The translations under genes were made by a program, and so were the position numbers. DNA of 64,000 nucleotides from Onchocerca lupi (taxonomy: Eukaryota > Nematoda > Chromadorea > Rhabditida > Onchocercidae): NCBI GenBank assembly GCA_028564675.1, contig JAOVVO010000184.1, positions 58,875 through 122,874 of the forward strand. Reading direction: 5' to 3'. Each line of letters begins with the position of its first letter. Position 1 is the stretch's first letter. Below, one piece after another: positions 37,009-47,935 of this stretch. The notes beneath the pieces were generated by a model that was given only the letters and a program-made list of their open reading frames with translations, was not told where the DNA came from and searched no databases.

Positions 37009-39163
37009 ATGAAATTTTTCATTTTATTTACGATTGGTTTACTAGTAGTAGTAGCAGCAATACCTCAACGTCGTCAACAACAACAACAACAACAACAACA
37101 ACAACCTGATGAACGTGAAATACCACCATTTTTGGATGGTGCACCACAAAATGTTATCGATGAATTTTTTAAATTACTAAAAAATGATGAAAATAAAACC
37201 GATCAACAAACTGAAGCTGATGTTGAAGCATTCATCGATTCACTTGGTGGCAATTATAAAGTTTGTTTGTTTTTCTTTCTTTTTTTTTTTTTTTTTTAAT
37301 AAATAATTAATTTGAAAAATAGTTATGATCTCAGAGTTAAATCTAACAATTATAATTTATTATTTTAGCGATATATTTTTTTTTTTTTTTTGTTTCGAAC
37401 ACATTTTTAAATTAGTCTAATTTGCTTCTATTTTTTCAATTTGCTCGTATTTTTTCAATTTGCTCGTATTTTTTCGATTCGCTCGTATTTTATCAATTTT
37501 CGCGTATTTTATCAATTTGCTCATTTTTGGAAATGCTAAAAAAAAAATCGTCTAAATTTGCAATTATATTTTTTTTTTGAATCGAAAAATTAAATGATTG
37601 TAATTTGTTTATTCTTTTTTTTTTTTTTCACATTTTATTTCATTCTTTATCCTTCTTGCCTTCTTTTTTTTGTCACGTTCAATATTTTACGCTGAAAAAT
37701 TCGTTAAACATCGTGCTTCACGTGATAAATTGAAGTAAACTTGTTGCTTCACGTCACAAATTGAAATAAACGTTTTACTTCACGTAATGAATTGAAACAA
37801 ACGTGTTGCTTCACGTTATAACTTGAAGCAACAGCTATGAAATACTTTTTTTTGCTAGTTTTTCATCAGCAAATTATCATTTCTCGAAGTTATCATTTTT
37901 TTCGTTTCATATAAAAATTTAAAATTAAAAATAAAATCAATTTGAAAATGAAATTACTAATTCATGAAATAGACAAATAATGCTTAATTTTTCTTTTGCA
38001 AAATTATTACATCATCTAGAGTGAATAAGTTGAACCTAAAATTAATTTCAGGCTCGATTTATTCAATTCATGGAAGAAGTAAAGAAAGCTAGAGCTGAAT
38101 ATGAAAGAGTCCATCAGCAGGCAATAGCTAGATTTTCGCCAGCAGCAAAAGATGCTGACGCAAGGATGTCCGCTATTGCTGATGCGCCGCATCTAACTAC
38201 GCGACAAAAATCGCAACAAATTCAAGCCATCATGGATTGTAAGCTTTTTTCTTTTTTTTTTTTTTTTTTTTGCATAATTTATGATTATTTTCAAATTAAT
38301 TGAGAAAAGATCAAAAGTAATTTTAGATCGCAAATTCCCTTTAATATTTTAAAATTTTGCAAATTATTTTCCACAATCTATTTCAGTAAACGAAGCATTT
38401 ATTTTGCTTTTGATTGAGAAATTTGGTTTTGATTTTCGAAATGACAAACAAGTTTGCGAATATTAATTTCTTTCACGAAATTAATGCAAAAACTTGTTTT
38501 CCAAGAAAACTAAAATTTCTGATAATATCGGAAATAAGAATGATTTAATTTTTTTGAAAATTAAATTAAAACTAAAATTCGGAATAATCTATTTCAAAAA
38601 ATTGAAATTTTAAACAATTATTTGTAATAATTTTAAAAAATTGAAGTTATTGAACAATAATTTATCATTTTAATAGAAATAATTTAATACATTTCTCCTT
38701 ATCAAATTTAATATTTCTACTGATTTTTCGGGATTTTTAATTTTATATTCTCAAAATTAGCCATTGAAATGACAATCACGAAACGATTTCAATAATAATT
38801 TCCGAAATTTAAATATAAAATATCAAATATTGAATCCAATTATGCTGATAGCTTTCTGGAGTATATTTTTTCAAATTCACAAACAATAAAATGATTTTCG
38901 ATTGTTAAAGCTATTTTAAAATTGAATACAAGATCAAAAATTTTATCAGAATTAAAAATCGAGAAAATCAATCGCCACTTAAAAAGTTTTATTATTTTTC
39001 TCACAAAAGTAATATTATGATTTACTCAGGTAATCATATATAGTTTAATTAATCTAATTAATTTCTTGTTTAAAATTCTGAGCGTAATTTTAACTGTTGA
39101 AATTTTGCAGCATTATCTGAAGATGTTCGAAGAGAGATCATTACTGCATTGACCCCACAGTAA
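37009..39163 (+). CDS. sxp-1: Secreted SXP-1/RAL-2 protein with polyglutamine tract (copy 3), 163 aa
   Basis: The best conserved of the three family members here; SXP-1 of lymphatic filariae is a known serodiagnostic antigen. Exons 37009-37260, 38052-38238, 39111-39163 join in frame. Residues 1-18 form the signal peptide. Ten Gln follow at 23-32, coded only by CAA. The domain begins REIPPFLDGAPQNV (36-49), continues TDQQTEADVEAFI and GGNYK, then the long charged helix FMEEVKKARAEYERVHQQA, then RQKSQQIQAIMDSL and VRREIITALTPQ at the end. The length is normal for the family. The stop codon lies inside TAATAAA, so stop and poly(A) signal overlap. Intron 1 carries two minisatellites. No clear splice acceptor precedes the ATG, so the mRNA start is uncertain. 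Assignment to SXP-1 rather than another close paralogue is by overall resemblance. Confidence 0.94.
37419..37530. repeat. 19-base tandem repeat in intron 1 of SXP/RAL-2 copy 3
   Basis: Unit AATTTGCTCGTATTTTTTC starts at 37419, 37438, 37457, 37476, 37495 and 37514, with a few substitutions. Confidence 0.85.
37711..37834. repeat. 31-base tandem repeat with CACGT cores, same intron
   Basis: Four units. TTGCTTCACGT-type cores begin near 37715, 37746, 37777 and 37808, 31 bases apart, each followed by AATTGAA. One unit contains the E-box CACGTG. Confidence 0.85.
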
Positions 39164-39167
39164 TAAA
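39162..39167 (+). terminator. Poly(A) signal overlapping the stop codon of SXP/RAL-2 copy 3
   Basis: The stop codon and its context read TAATAAA, so AATAAA begins at the second base of the stop codon. If used, the 3' untranslated region would be only about 20-30 bases. Confidence 0.55.
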
Positions 39168-40958
39168 ATATAAATTGGATTTTAACAACGAAAAAAAAAA
39201 TCATATTTGAAATAAAAAATCGGATAAAAGAATGTTGCTGTCGTCGAATATTTTACGTTTCATTAATTAATTAAGTAATTAATTATTGCGTATCTGTTTA
39301 TCTGTTATTTCGATTTTATATTTGTGCTAAGTTTATTATTTAACTTTTATTTTATCAATGTCAGCGTAAAAAAAAATTTCTAATCATGGTTATTCTAATA
39401 AAATCATGAAATATGAATTAAAACAATGCAAGTAATTTTCTTATGAATAGAATTAAAAATTTAACGATCAATTTTATTCTATTTAAGTTCCTTACAGTAC
39501 TGTATTTTAAATGAATGGAATAAAATTTTGAACTGATCAACAAACTAATTGTTTCTTTTTTTTTTTTTTTTATTTGAACGCTACGAATCACAATTTTTTA
39601 AAAATTAATAAGTAAATATTACTCATTGAAGATGAAATTATGCAAAAATAAAAATGATAGCATAGAGGTGTTGAGCAAAAAAAAAAAAAAAAAAAAAAGG
39701 TAACAAATGTAAATGATTCGTATTACTTCCTAAAAATTACGATAACGATTTTTTAAAAATTACGGTAATGAAATGTAGAAATGACTGTATTAAAAATTTT
39801 TCAGTTATGATGTAATTTTATTTAGGAAAAACTTTCATAAAAAAGAAAATTGGATTTCATGGAGAGATACATAGTTGGAGTCAATTATCATTTTGAAAAC
39901 AATTTTTTCTCGTTGATTACAGAAAATATGAATAGAATTTTGTCTTAATTTTAGGTCAATTAAAAATTCATAAGTTATAAATTATAGCCTTGAGTGAAAT
40001 CAGAAAATTAATAAGATAAATAAGTTAATTTCTAGTAATTAAAAAGATAGATTCTAGTAAGTATGAAATTCGAATTAAATATAATCCATAATTCAATTCT
40101 TCAATTTCTTTTTCATATTTCAAGTAGATTTTTGGTTTTTTTAATTCACTAGAAAATTACCATACGTAATATTTGGAAACTTTGAAATTTAATTATTCAA
40201 TTATCATCTAATCTAAATGAAATGAACAAATTAGCATTAAGCTGTGAATTGAAATTCCAATTAAGTTTATTAAATTTATGCAAAAGTTAATTTCTCTACT
40301 TTCACCCAAGAAGTATGATTTATATTATGCAAAAAAATATCATTATAGATATTATATTCGAATAAAAAATATTAAAAAATGTTGTATTTTGTTTTAAAAA
40401 AAAAAAATTATCATTAATTGACAAACAGCAGAAGGAATGATCAATTGTTATTTGTTGTAAAGTTTCATTGAAATTTTAAATGGAACAAGTTTGATCAAAT
40501 AATTTTAAATGAAAGTTTGTTAAATATTGTACAGGAAAATTCGAGAAAAAATTTAATTTAACCCATTAAAAACTAGAATTTCAAGCGCTTTCGTAATTTT
40601 GCAAATTATTTAATTTAATTGTCAATAAATGAATGTCAACTGAACATTTGAGCTTTTTGATGATAACATGAAAGATTCAAAAAGCTGTCATCTGAAATAT
40701 TTGATGGAAAACTTGTTTTGTATTAGATGCAAATATTTTTGAATATTTTCAAGAATAAATAGCTTATTCAAAGGTCAAAAGCTATCATTTGGAATATTTC
40801 ATGCTTTGAATTAGAAATCAAATATTATTGAATATCAGCAAGAAAAATTGATTTCTGAAAGTAATTCTTAATTTGAAAATTAATGATCTTTGGACACGGA
40901 ACAATTCTGAAAAATTTTTGTTGATTTACTTCCCATCTTGAATTTTTGTCCTTTACAG
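39168..40958. other. AT-rich intergenic region downstream of the SXP/RAL-2 cluster
   Basis: I see no gene, no ordered repeat and no GC-rich island here. Only A and T runs stand out, for example near 39550 and 39680. Confidence 0.6.
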
Positions 40959-40972
40959 GTATCTTCAATTTA

Positions 40973-42617
40973 ATGTTTGACGAATATTATAAAAATTTGA
41001 TTTTTGCTCTTTCTTTCGTTTTCTTTCTGATATCAACTGAAAATTCAATATTGGGGTTAGTTTTTTCACTGCCCAATGAAAAAAAAAGAAAAAAAAAAGA
41101 TTTTGAAGAAAATTCAAAAGGAATACATTTATGATGTATATTCTGCTTAAAATAATAATTAAGATGATTAGAATAAGAGAAAATTTAAGCTATCTTTTTT
41201 TAATTTGTAATTTCTCGAACAAATATGGAAAATACGCCTGTTTTGTTAAATTTTTTAATCTTATAATATAATTTCTGAAATGATTATCATCAATTACGAT
41301 AAAAAAAACTTTCCTGGCAATCTAATTATTTCTGTTTGCATAATATTTCAGAATATAGCATTGTACGTCAATTTATTTAGGTAATATTCTTTTTGTAATT
41401 AAATTTTTGAAAATTGATCAAATGTTTTGATTTTTCGCCATCCTTATTTTGAATCATCAAAATACAAGTGATTATAGTCTGAAAAAAAAACAGTATTGAT
41501 TTAAAAAACAAATATAAAATTAGGAATATTTATTGAATTTGTAATTTTATCTAATTTTAGATTAATTTTAAATAAAATGAAATTTTACTTTTTTTCCTTT
41601 TTTTAAGTGAAACTTGATGTTTTACCGAATGAGGAAGATTGCTTGTTTTTTTTTTTTTTTTTGCGATAAATCACAAAAAACAATTGAATTCAACTCAAAT
41701 ATTTAATTTAATTCAAATAATTTCGGATTTTCTTTTTTTTTTCACTCAATTATGATCATTTACAGTATATTCAATACATTCTACAGTAAACAAATCCTCG
41801 AAACTGTAAATACAACTTATTGAGCAAATAGTGTTTGCTATACTTTTAATTAAAATATTTTTCAGTTGTACGGTTATAGTATTTCGTGCTAGCTTTGCGG
41901 AAAACTTTCAGGAAATTCGAATTTAATAAATTTGCTTGACTGTTGCATTTCACGCTAACTTTACAGTAAACTTTCGAAAAGTTGAATTTAATAAACTTGT
42001 TAGAAAGATGAATTTCGTATGATGGATGATAAATATGTTTGGGTAAGCTTATTAATCATTGAACATCTTTAGCATAAGTATTATAAGCTTATTAGTTACA
42101 ATCAAACTTATTTAAATTATGTTCGGCGGTGAATAAATTTACCGTATACTCAATATATTCTACAGTAAGATTAATAAAACTATTGTTTAATTAAATAGAA
42201 ATAATGAATTACAATACAATAATTTTGGAAGATTATGCTCTAATTTTTAGTAATTGTTAACACTTTATCATTGCTCTTCTTATAATAAACTTATTGGATA
42301 ACATTTTTTTTGAATAGCTTACAGTATTTTACTGTAATTACCGTAATAAAATTATTGAGAAAAAACTTGGAAAGAAATAAAAAATTTGTTTAATAAATTT
42401 GAGCATATAAGCTTAAATTTTCATTTTTCGTTAGTTTTTTTCTATTTTTCAATAAGACTATTTCTTGCTAATTCTGCGTCTATTTTTATTTCCAACTGAA
42501 ATTTTCAAACTAAAATAGTTCTCTTTTTTCTACCTTTTCTTTTTTTTTCTCAGGGATCTGCATGTAAAATATATTTTTTCCACGATTCCGAATCGTTTTT
42601 TAGGATCCAGTACTTAA
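40973..42617 (+). CDS. Tentative two-exon gene for a 48-aa peptide with a signal-like N terminus
   Basis: I do not recognise this product. TCCTTTACAG ends at 40958, 14 bases before an ATG, the arrangement of a trans-spliced first exon. Exon 40973-41055 encodes 27 residues with a hydrophobic core (LIFALSFVFFLIS) and ends at a GTTAGT donor in phase 2. The acceptor TTTTTCTCAG at 42553 opens exon 42554-42617, which restores the frame and ends at TAA. The second exon is short but not low-complexity (DLHVKYIFSTIPNRFLGSST). The intron is about 1.5 kb, long for a small gene. In such AT-rich DNA, open stretches of 20-30 codons arise by chance, so this is only a candidate. Confidence 0.22.
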
Positions 42618-42703
42618 ATTTAAATTTAAAAAATGACAGAACCTTTTAATTGAAGTGAATTTAGCAATTTTGTTTGCTTCATTATCTTTTGAAATTACTG
42701 GAC

Positions 42704-43115
42704 ATGAAAAGCGGTAGAGAAAATTACTCGACAGAAGATGATTTGAAGTTGAATCAAGTTTTAAATGCTGAATTAAGACAACTTAGCAATATAATCCAAG
42801 TAAGTATTTATCATTTTTTGGATTGGTTTTTGATCTTTTGCTTATCTTAAATTTAACATTTTTCAAAAAGTCATTTGTTAAATGATTCTTTTTTCCGACG
42901 AATTTTTCGTTTCGCAAAAGAGGAACAGCAGATTTCATCAATTTCTTCTTCCTAAAATTTTTTTAATGTAATTTTTTCTTTTGTTTTAATTGACGTCAAC
43001 CTGATTGTATCTATCCTTTAACCTAATTGTATTAATATAGGCTAGAAATAGTTTCACCACTAGTGCTGAATCTAAATTATGGAAACTTTTTTTTTTTGAA
43101 ATTAATTTCAAATAG
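42704..43115 (+). CDS. Tentative small two-exon gene, 56 aa, product unknown
   Basis: Exon 42704-42799 starts at ATG, encodes 32 residues of mixed, helix-forming composition (EDDLKLNQVLNAELRQLSNI) and ends at a perfect GTAAGT donor in phase 0. TTAATATAG at 43040 opens exon 43041-43115, which continues ARNSFTTSAESKLWK in the same frame before a T run and TAG. GC content is higher than in the flanks. There is no signal peptide, so a cytosolic or nuclear product is implied. The ending LFFFEINFK comes from a T run and may not be the true end; a further splice is possible. I do not recognise the sequence. It could be the 5' part of a larger gene with distant exons. Confidence 0.38.
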
Positions 43116-45084
43116 CAAATTCGCCCTTAAAACAATGGAATTTTAATAAATAATGAAATAACAAAAACAGAACCAAATATTAAAATCAGAATTGGATTCA
43201 TTTGATAAAATATTCAGATCAAAAAATTATCATCAAACAAGATTTTGTGTTTTTGTTTTTTTTTTTTCTAGAAATCATTCCGTTGCCTCTCTTCGGTTCA
43301 TTTCAATTTTTAACACATTTAAATTAATTAATTCAATTATTTAAAAAAAAAAAATTATAACAAATTCTCATTTTATTTGAAGTAATGATGTTGAAAAAAA
43401 AATATATATATACAATTAATTTCAAATCAGCAAAATTCATTTCAATTATCATAGCTAATGAAATCAAATTTCGACAATCAATTGATAATTAAGTAGTTTT
43501 AGAATTTCTTTCCTGTAAACATTTATTTAAATAATATTGTTTGAATAATATTCTATTCTATTCGATCAATTTGTTTCCTTGTTTTCATTGATTTTTTTTT
43601 TTTTTTTTTTTTTTGACAATAAATTAGATCAGAAATCTCTCTTCAACAAGCAAAAAAAAATCATTGAAATGAACAAAAAGTGCATTTTTTGATGATAATT
43701 GATAAAGAATGAAAAAAAAAAAAAAGAAAACACTTTGTTAAAAATCAATATTTCATTGTTTTTGAAGAAATTTTCAACAAAATAAAAAATCATATTCTAA
43801 AATTCTTGAAATTCTTACGTAAATTAAATACATTTCCAAAAAATAAAATGATTAAATTAAATTTATTCTATTAGAATCTACTGGAATTTACCAGAATGTC
43901 GTTCCAGGGTGGATTCTGGTAAATTTTGATAAATTCTTATAGATTCTGATAGAAATTCTAATATTCTGGTAGAAATTTAATTTAACTATTTAAATTAGAG
44001 TTAAGAATTTAAAATTCAAAAGTTTATGTCCGATTTTTTATATCGTTATCATCAAAGCGACAATTGAAATTACACTATATTATTCGTTTTTATCATCTCA
44101 AGCTTTAATTATTTTGGAACCACTAAATTATAATAATAAAATCTAAAAAATAAAAAATAAAAACGAATTTTTTATTTTTTGAAATAATCATAATTATCAT
44201 TTAATTGCACTAACCTTATCACCTGATTGCTGTAACTTGTTCGTCTACCTGAACTTGCACAAGAAACTTGTTATAATTAATTTGTTTAATATAGCAAAAA
44301 AAAAGTTGATCACTGGTGATAATGTGATAAAAATCAATTATTATCAGATAATTGATAAATTTTGAATATGATCGAAATTTTCTTATTATTTACTTGATCA
44401 ACTAATTTGTTGAAAAATACATATTATGAATAGTAAAAGATTACAATTATTAATGAAAAAATAAATCAAATTTTAAAAAGAATTCAATTGAAAGTTTATC
44501 AATTCGCAAATTAAATTGAAAATTTAATCAAAATTAATTGTAATTTTGAGATATTTCTCGTTACCTATCGAATTCTAAATCAAATAAGCAAAAAATAAGG
44601 GATATGTGGAAAGTTAAAGTAAAGAAAGAAGTGAAAGGAAAAAAAATTATCAGCGATATTATAAATCAGTCTTATCTTGTGATAAATCAGAAGTTCCACA
44701 CTTAAGAAATCAAGAATCTCAAATATTCGAATTCCAAATCACAATTCAAGAATCTCATTATCTGGATTTTCTAAATTCAATTGTTTAAAGAGTTTTCTTG
44801 ATTAAATTATTATTATTTGTTTGTAATTAAGTTGGCAATTTGACACAAAATATTATGAATTTAATGCTAAATAAATAATGGTGCAAATTATTTAAATCAG
44901 CCAAGTTTTAATTTTCTGATTAGAGCCTGACGATTCTAGTTTTAAAAAATTCAAATTACTCAAAATACAAAATATTCAAATAAGTACAAATAACTCAAAT
45001 CAAGCCAAGTTTTAATTCTTAGCTAGAGCCTAATGATGAGCTAATTTCACCATTTAGTTTATTCTGTTATCTGGGCTTTCGAAT

Positions 45085-45126
<42 letters not shown>

Positions 45127-46301
45127 AAATTTGGACAATTTTTCAAAAATATTACATGAAAATGTTAGAATCATTTAACGAACAACAATTCAGAATTATT
45201 TTAGTGATTTTTGGTTCAAAAAACTGATTCAAATTTTGAATTAAATTTTAGCTGAAATTTTCACATAAAATATTTTTCGTGAAAATTATTTAAATTTTCG
45301 AAAAAATTTTAATTTAAATTTAATTTTTTCATGCTTCAAGTACAAATTTTTCAATAGTTTTAGAGAAATTTTGTTTTTTTACACCACATACCATTTCACT
45401 CTCGACTCGACTCGCAATTATTCCAACGAAATATTTGTACTTTGTTAGAAAACAAAAAATTGACATTTGTGGTGTAATACAAATTCTAATCAATTTCTCA
45501 AAAATCATCCTTCCTTCCTTCCTTTAACCTTTACAATCTTTTCTTCTTCCTCATCTCACAAAATTCGCAAATTTTTGTTTCGTAAACTTTTGAAATGAAT
45601 TCTAACAAAAAAAAAAAAATTTTTACCGCTATTATAAAACAAAAAAAAAAAAGCAAAAAGAAAAAAAAATGTTTGCAAAATGATGAATACATAAAAAGAG
45701 CAAAATAACAAATTAAAAAGGTTAGAAATTTTATTTTTGTAATTTGACTTCTTTTTCAAAATACTTCCTTTTCAAAATACTTTTACGAAAGAAAATTCAT
45801 CATTTTTTCTACCTTCCATTTTTAAAAAAAAACAGTAAAAAAGGTAATAATGTAAAGTATATACTACTTCAAAATTTTGATGTAATATTACGTTAGTTTA
45901 TTGCTCATTTTACCAAATCAAAATAAGTTAATTTAAATAAATGATTCTTAAAACGAATATTTTTCAGCTTTTTATTTCTTTCATTAAATTATAAATTGAA
46001 CATTTAACTTGTTAAAAAGCTGAATATTAAATCAATTTCATTCAAAAAATAATTAAATTATACATCAAATGCTATTCGAATATCAAACTTTTGATAAATA
46101 TGATAACAAATCATGATTGAATGATGACAATTTTTATCAAGATATTGGATGATAATTTTACAAAAATTATCCATTTAAGTCAGATTTTATTATCAAAATG
46201 CTGAAAGTAATTCTCTTTTTTTTTGTTTTGTTTAACTGCAATCAAAAATTTTCTATTAAATTTCAACAGTAATCAGAAAAAAGATGATAGTATAATACTA
46301 T

Positions 46302-46421
46302 CTATTTTGAGATTCATGGTACTAAACATCCTGAAAAGAGGGCAAAAAAACTCAAATTCTACTATTTTGAGATTTATGGTACCGCATGTCCTGAAAAGAA
46401 GAAAATGAAAACTCAAGTCTA
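46302..46421. repeat. 60-base tandem duplication
   Basis: CTATTTTGAGATT-CATGGTA at 46302 recurs at 46362 with the following block CCTGAAAAGA conserved in both. An open frame crosses both copies but has no other sign of coding. Confidence 0.8.
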
Positions 46422-46550
46422 ATTTGAACGATTCAAACCTCCGAACATTTTTATAATTCTAATTTTGAATGAAAAAATTTTTTTTAATAAAGTTTGTTTT
46501 TTGTTAAAATCATCATTACTATTCATTTACATATTATATAGCTTATTCCT

Positions 46551-46780
46551 GTTATCACTTTAGATGTAGAGCAACTTAATTTAAATTTCTTACCCACCTG
46601 CTTATCATTTATCAGTTTATCAAGTAAAGCAAAAAGATAAGCAATCCCAAATTCGCAGTTAGAACTGCTTATCATTTTTCCTTGTCTAGCTTATGAAAAC
46701 TTTCGTCTTGAACAAACTTATCAAACTACACTGTCTTTTATCAATTAAATCATAATCAGTACGCGACTTATCATTGATAT
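46551..46780. promoter_or_regulatory. Cluster of GATA-factor motifs
   Basis: At least nine TTATC/GATAA motifs in about 230 bases, many as CTTATCA or TTATCAG (46551, 46601-46624 with three in a row, 46635, 46668, 46717, 46737, 46767). In nematodes the extended TGATAA form is bound by intestinal GATA factors. The cluster lies 1.2-1.4 kb upstream of the acidic secreted-protein gene. Its role is an inference, as AT-rich DNA makes such words fairly common. Confidence 0.35.
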
Positions 46781-47935
46781 CATTTAAATTAACTTTTTTC
46801 AATTTAATTTTCAATTTTCAATTTTCAATTTTCAAATAAATTTTTCTAGAATTCCTTTATCTGCGAAAGAAATAAAACTTGAATGTTTGAAAAAAAAGCA
46901 AGCATTGTTTAAAAAAAAAAAAAAAACTCATTAAGTTTGCCTCTAATTACTTTTAATTATAATAATTAAACCATTTTTGGAAGAAAATTAAAATTTATCT
47001 TTCTTCTCCCCTATTTTAAGCTTTGCTTTAAACTTTTTTCAATTATTATTTGATAATCCTCAATAAATTTTTTGAATTCAAATTCTTATATCTGAGAAAG
47101 AGATAAAATTTAGTAGTATATTTCTATTACTTTCATTACTTAAAAATGTAAATTTACAATTCATTGTAAGTATAAAAACTAAAATTCGAATAGAAAATTA
47201 CTTAAAAATATTATTATTATTTTTTTTAAAGTATCAGAAAATGTAAATCAAAGTTTTGAATTTGTTTTTCCCACCTGAAGTAACTTATTTATCATTCTTT
47301 TAAATCATTTTTCAATTTATTTCTTCAATTTTAATTTGGATGGATCTTGAAATGCAATTATTGCTAAATCATTCTTCTTTGAAGCTTTCGTAAACAAAAA
47401 ATAGCAAAGATTTCTCCACTTCTTACTAACTTAAAATTTGAATTTAAAAAAGAATTAAAAGTATGAGAGAAAGAATTTGGTTGTTTTAATGTTGTTAAAA
47501 AGTCATTCTAAAAAACGCATTTTAATCAAAAAATTTTAATCGAAAAATTTTAATCATAAAATTATTGATTTTTGAGTGTTTCTGAAGGAAACTTTTTCCG
47601 GATTTTTTTGATTTCTAAAGCACTATTCATGAATCGCTCATTTAAAAATCCATCATTTTGAAATGCTTTTTGAATAAAATTGTGCATTTCAATTTGATAA
47701 TTACAAAATTTTGGGATTGAAGTTTATGGAATTTTAATTTCAAAATTTTTGTAAATGATTAGCTTCTTTTTTTCCTGATATTAGAAAAATAATTCAAAAA
47801 AAAAAATAGTTTTTCAGTTTTTTTTTTTTTAAATTTAAATTTAAATCAAATTACTATCTATTCCAAGTGGTTAAAAATTCATGAATTAAGAATTTAAACG
47901 AATCATGAATTTACGATTAAAGGGAAAATTTTATC

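Larger units (their letters stand above)
43116..47935. other. Intergenic region with GATA-site cluster and small duplications
   Basis: AT-rich DNA without a supported gene. It holds a diverged direct repeat (44896-44936 and 45000-45040), a T run of more than 35 bases at 45087-45125, a 60-base tandem duplication at 46302-46421, and a cluster of TTATC/GATAA motifs at 46551-46780. Confidence 0.6.
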
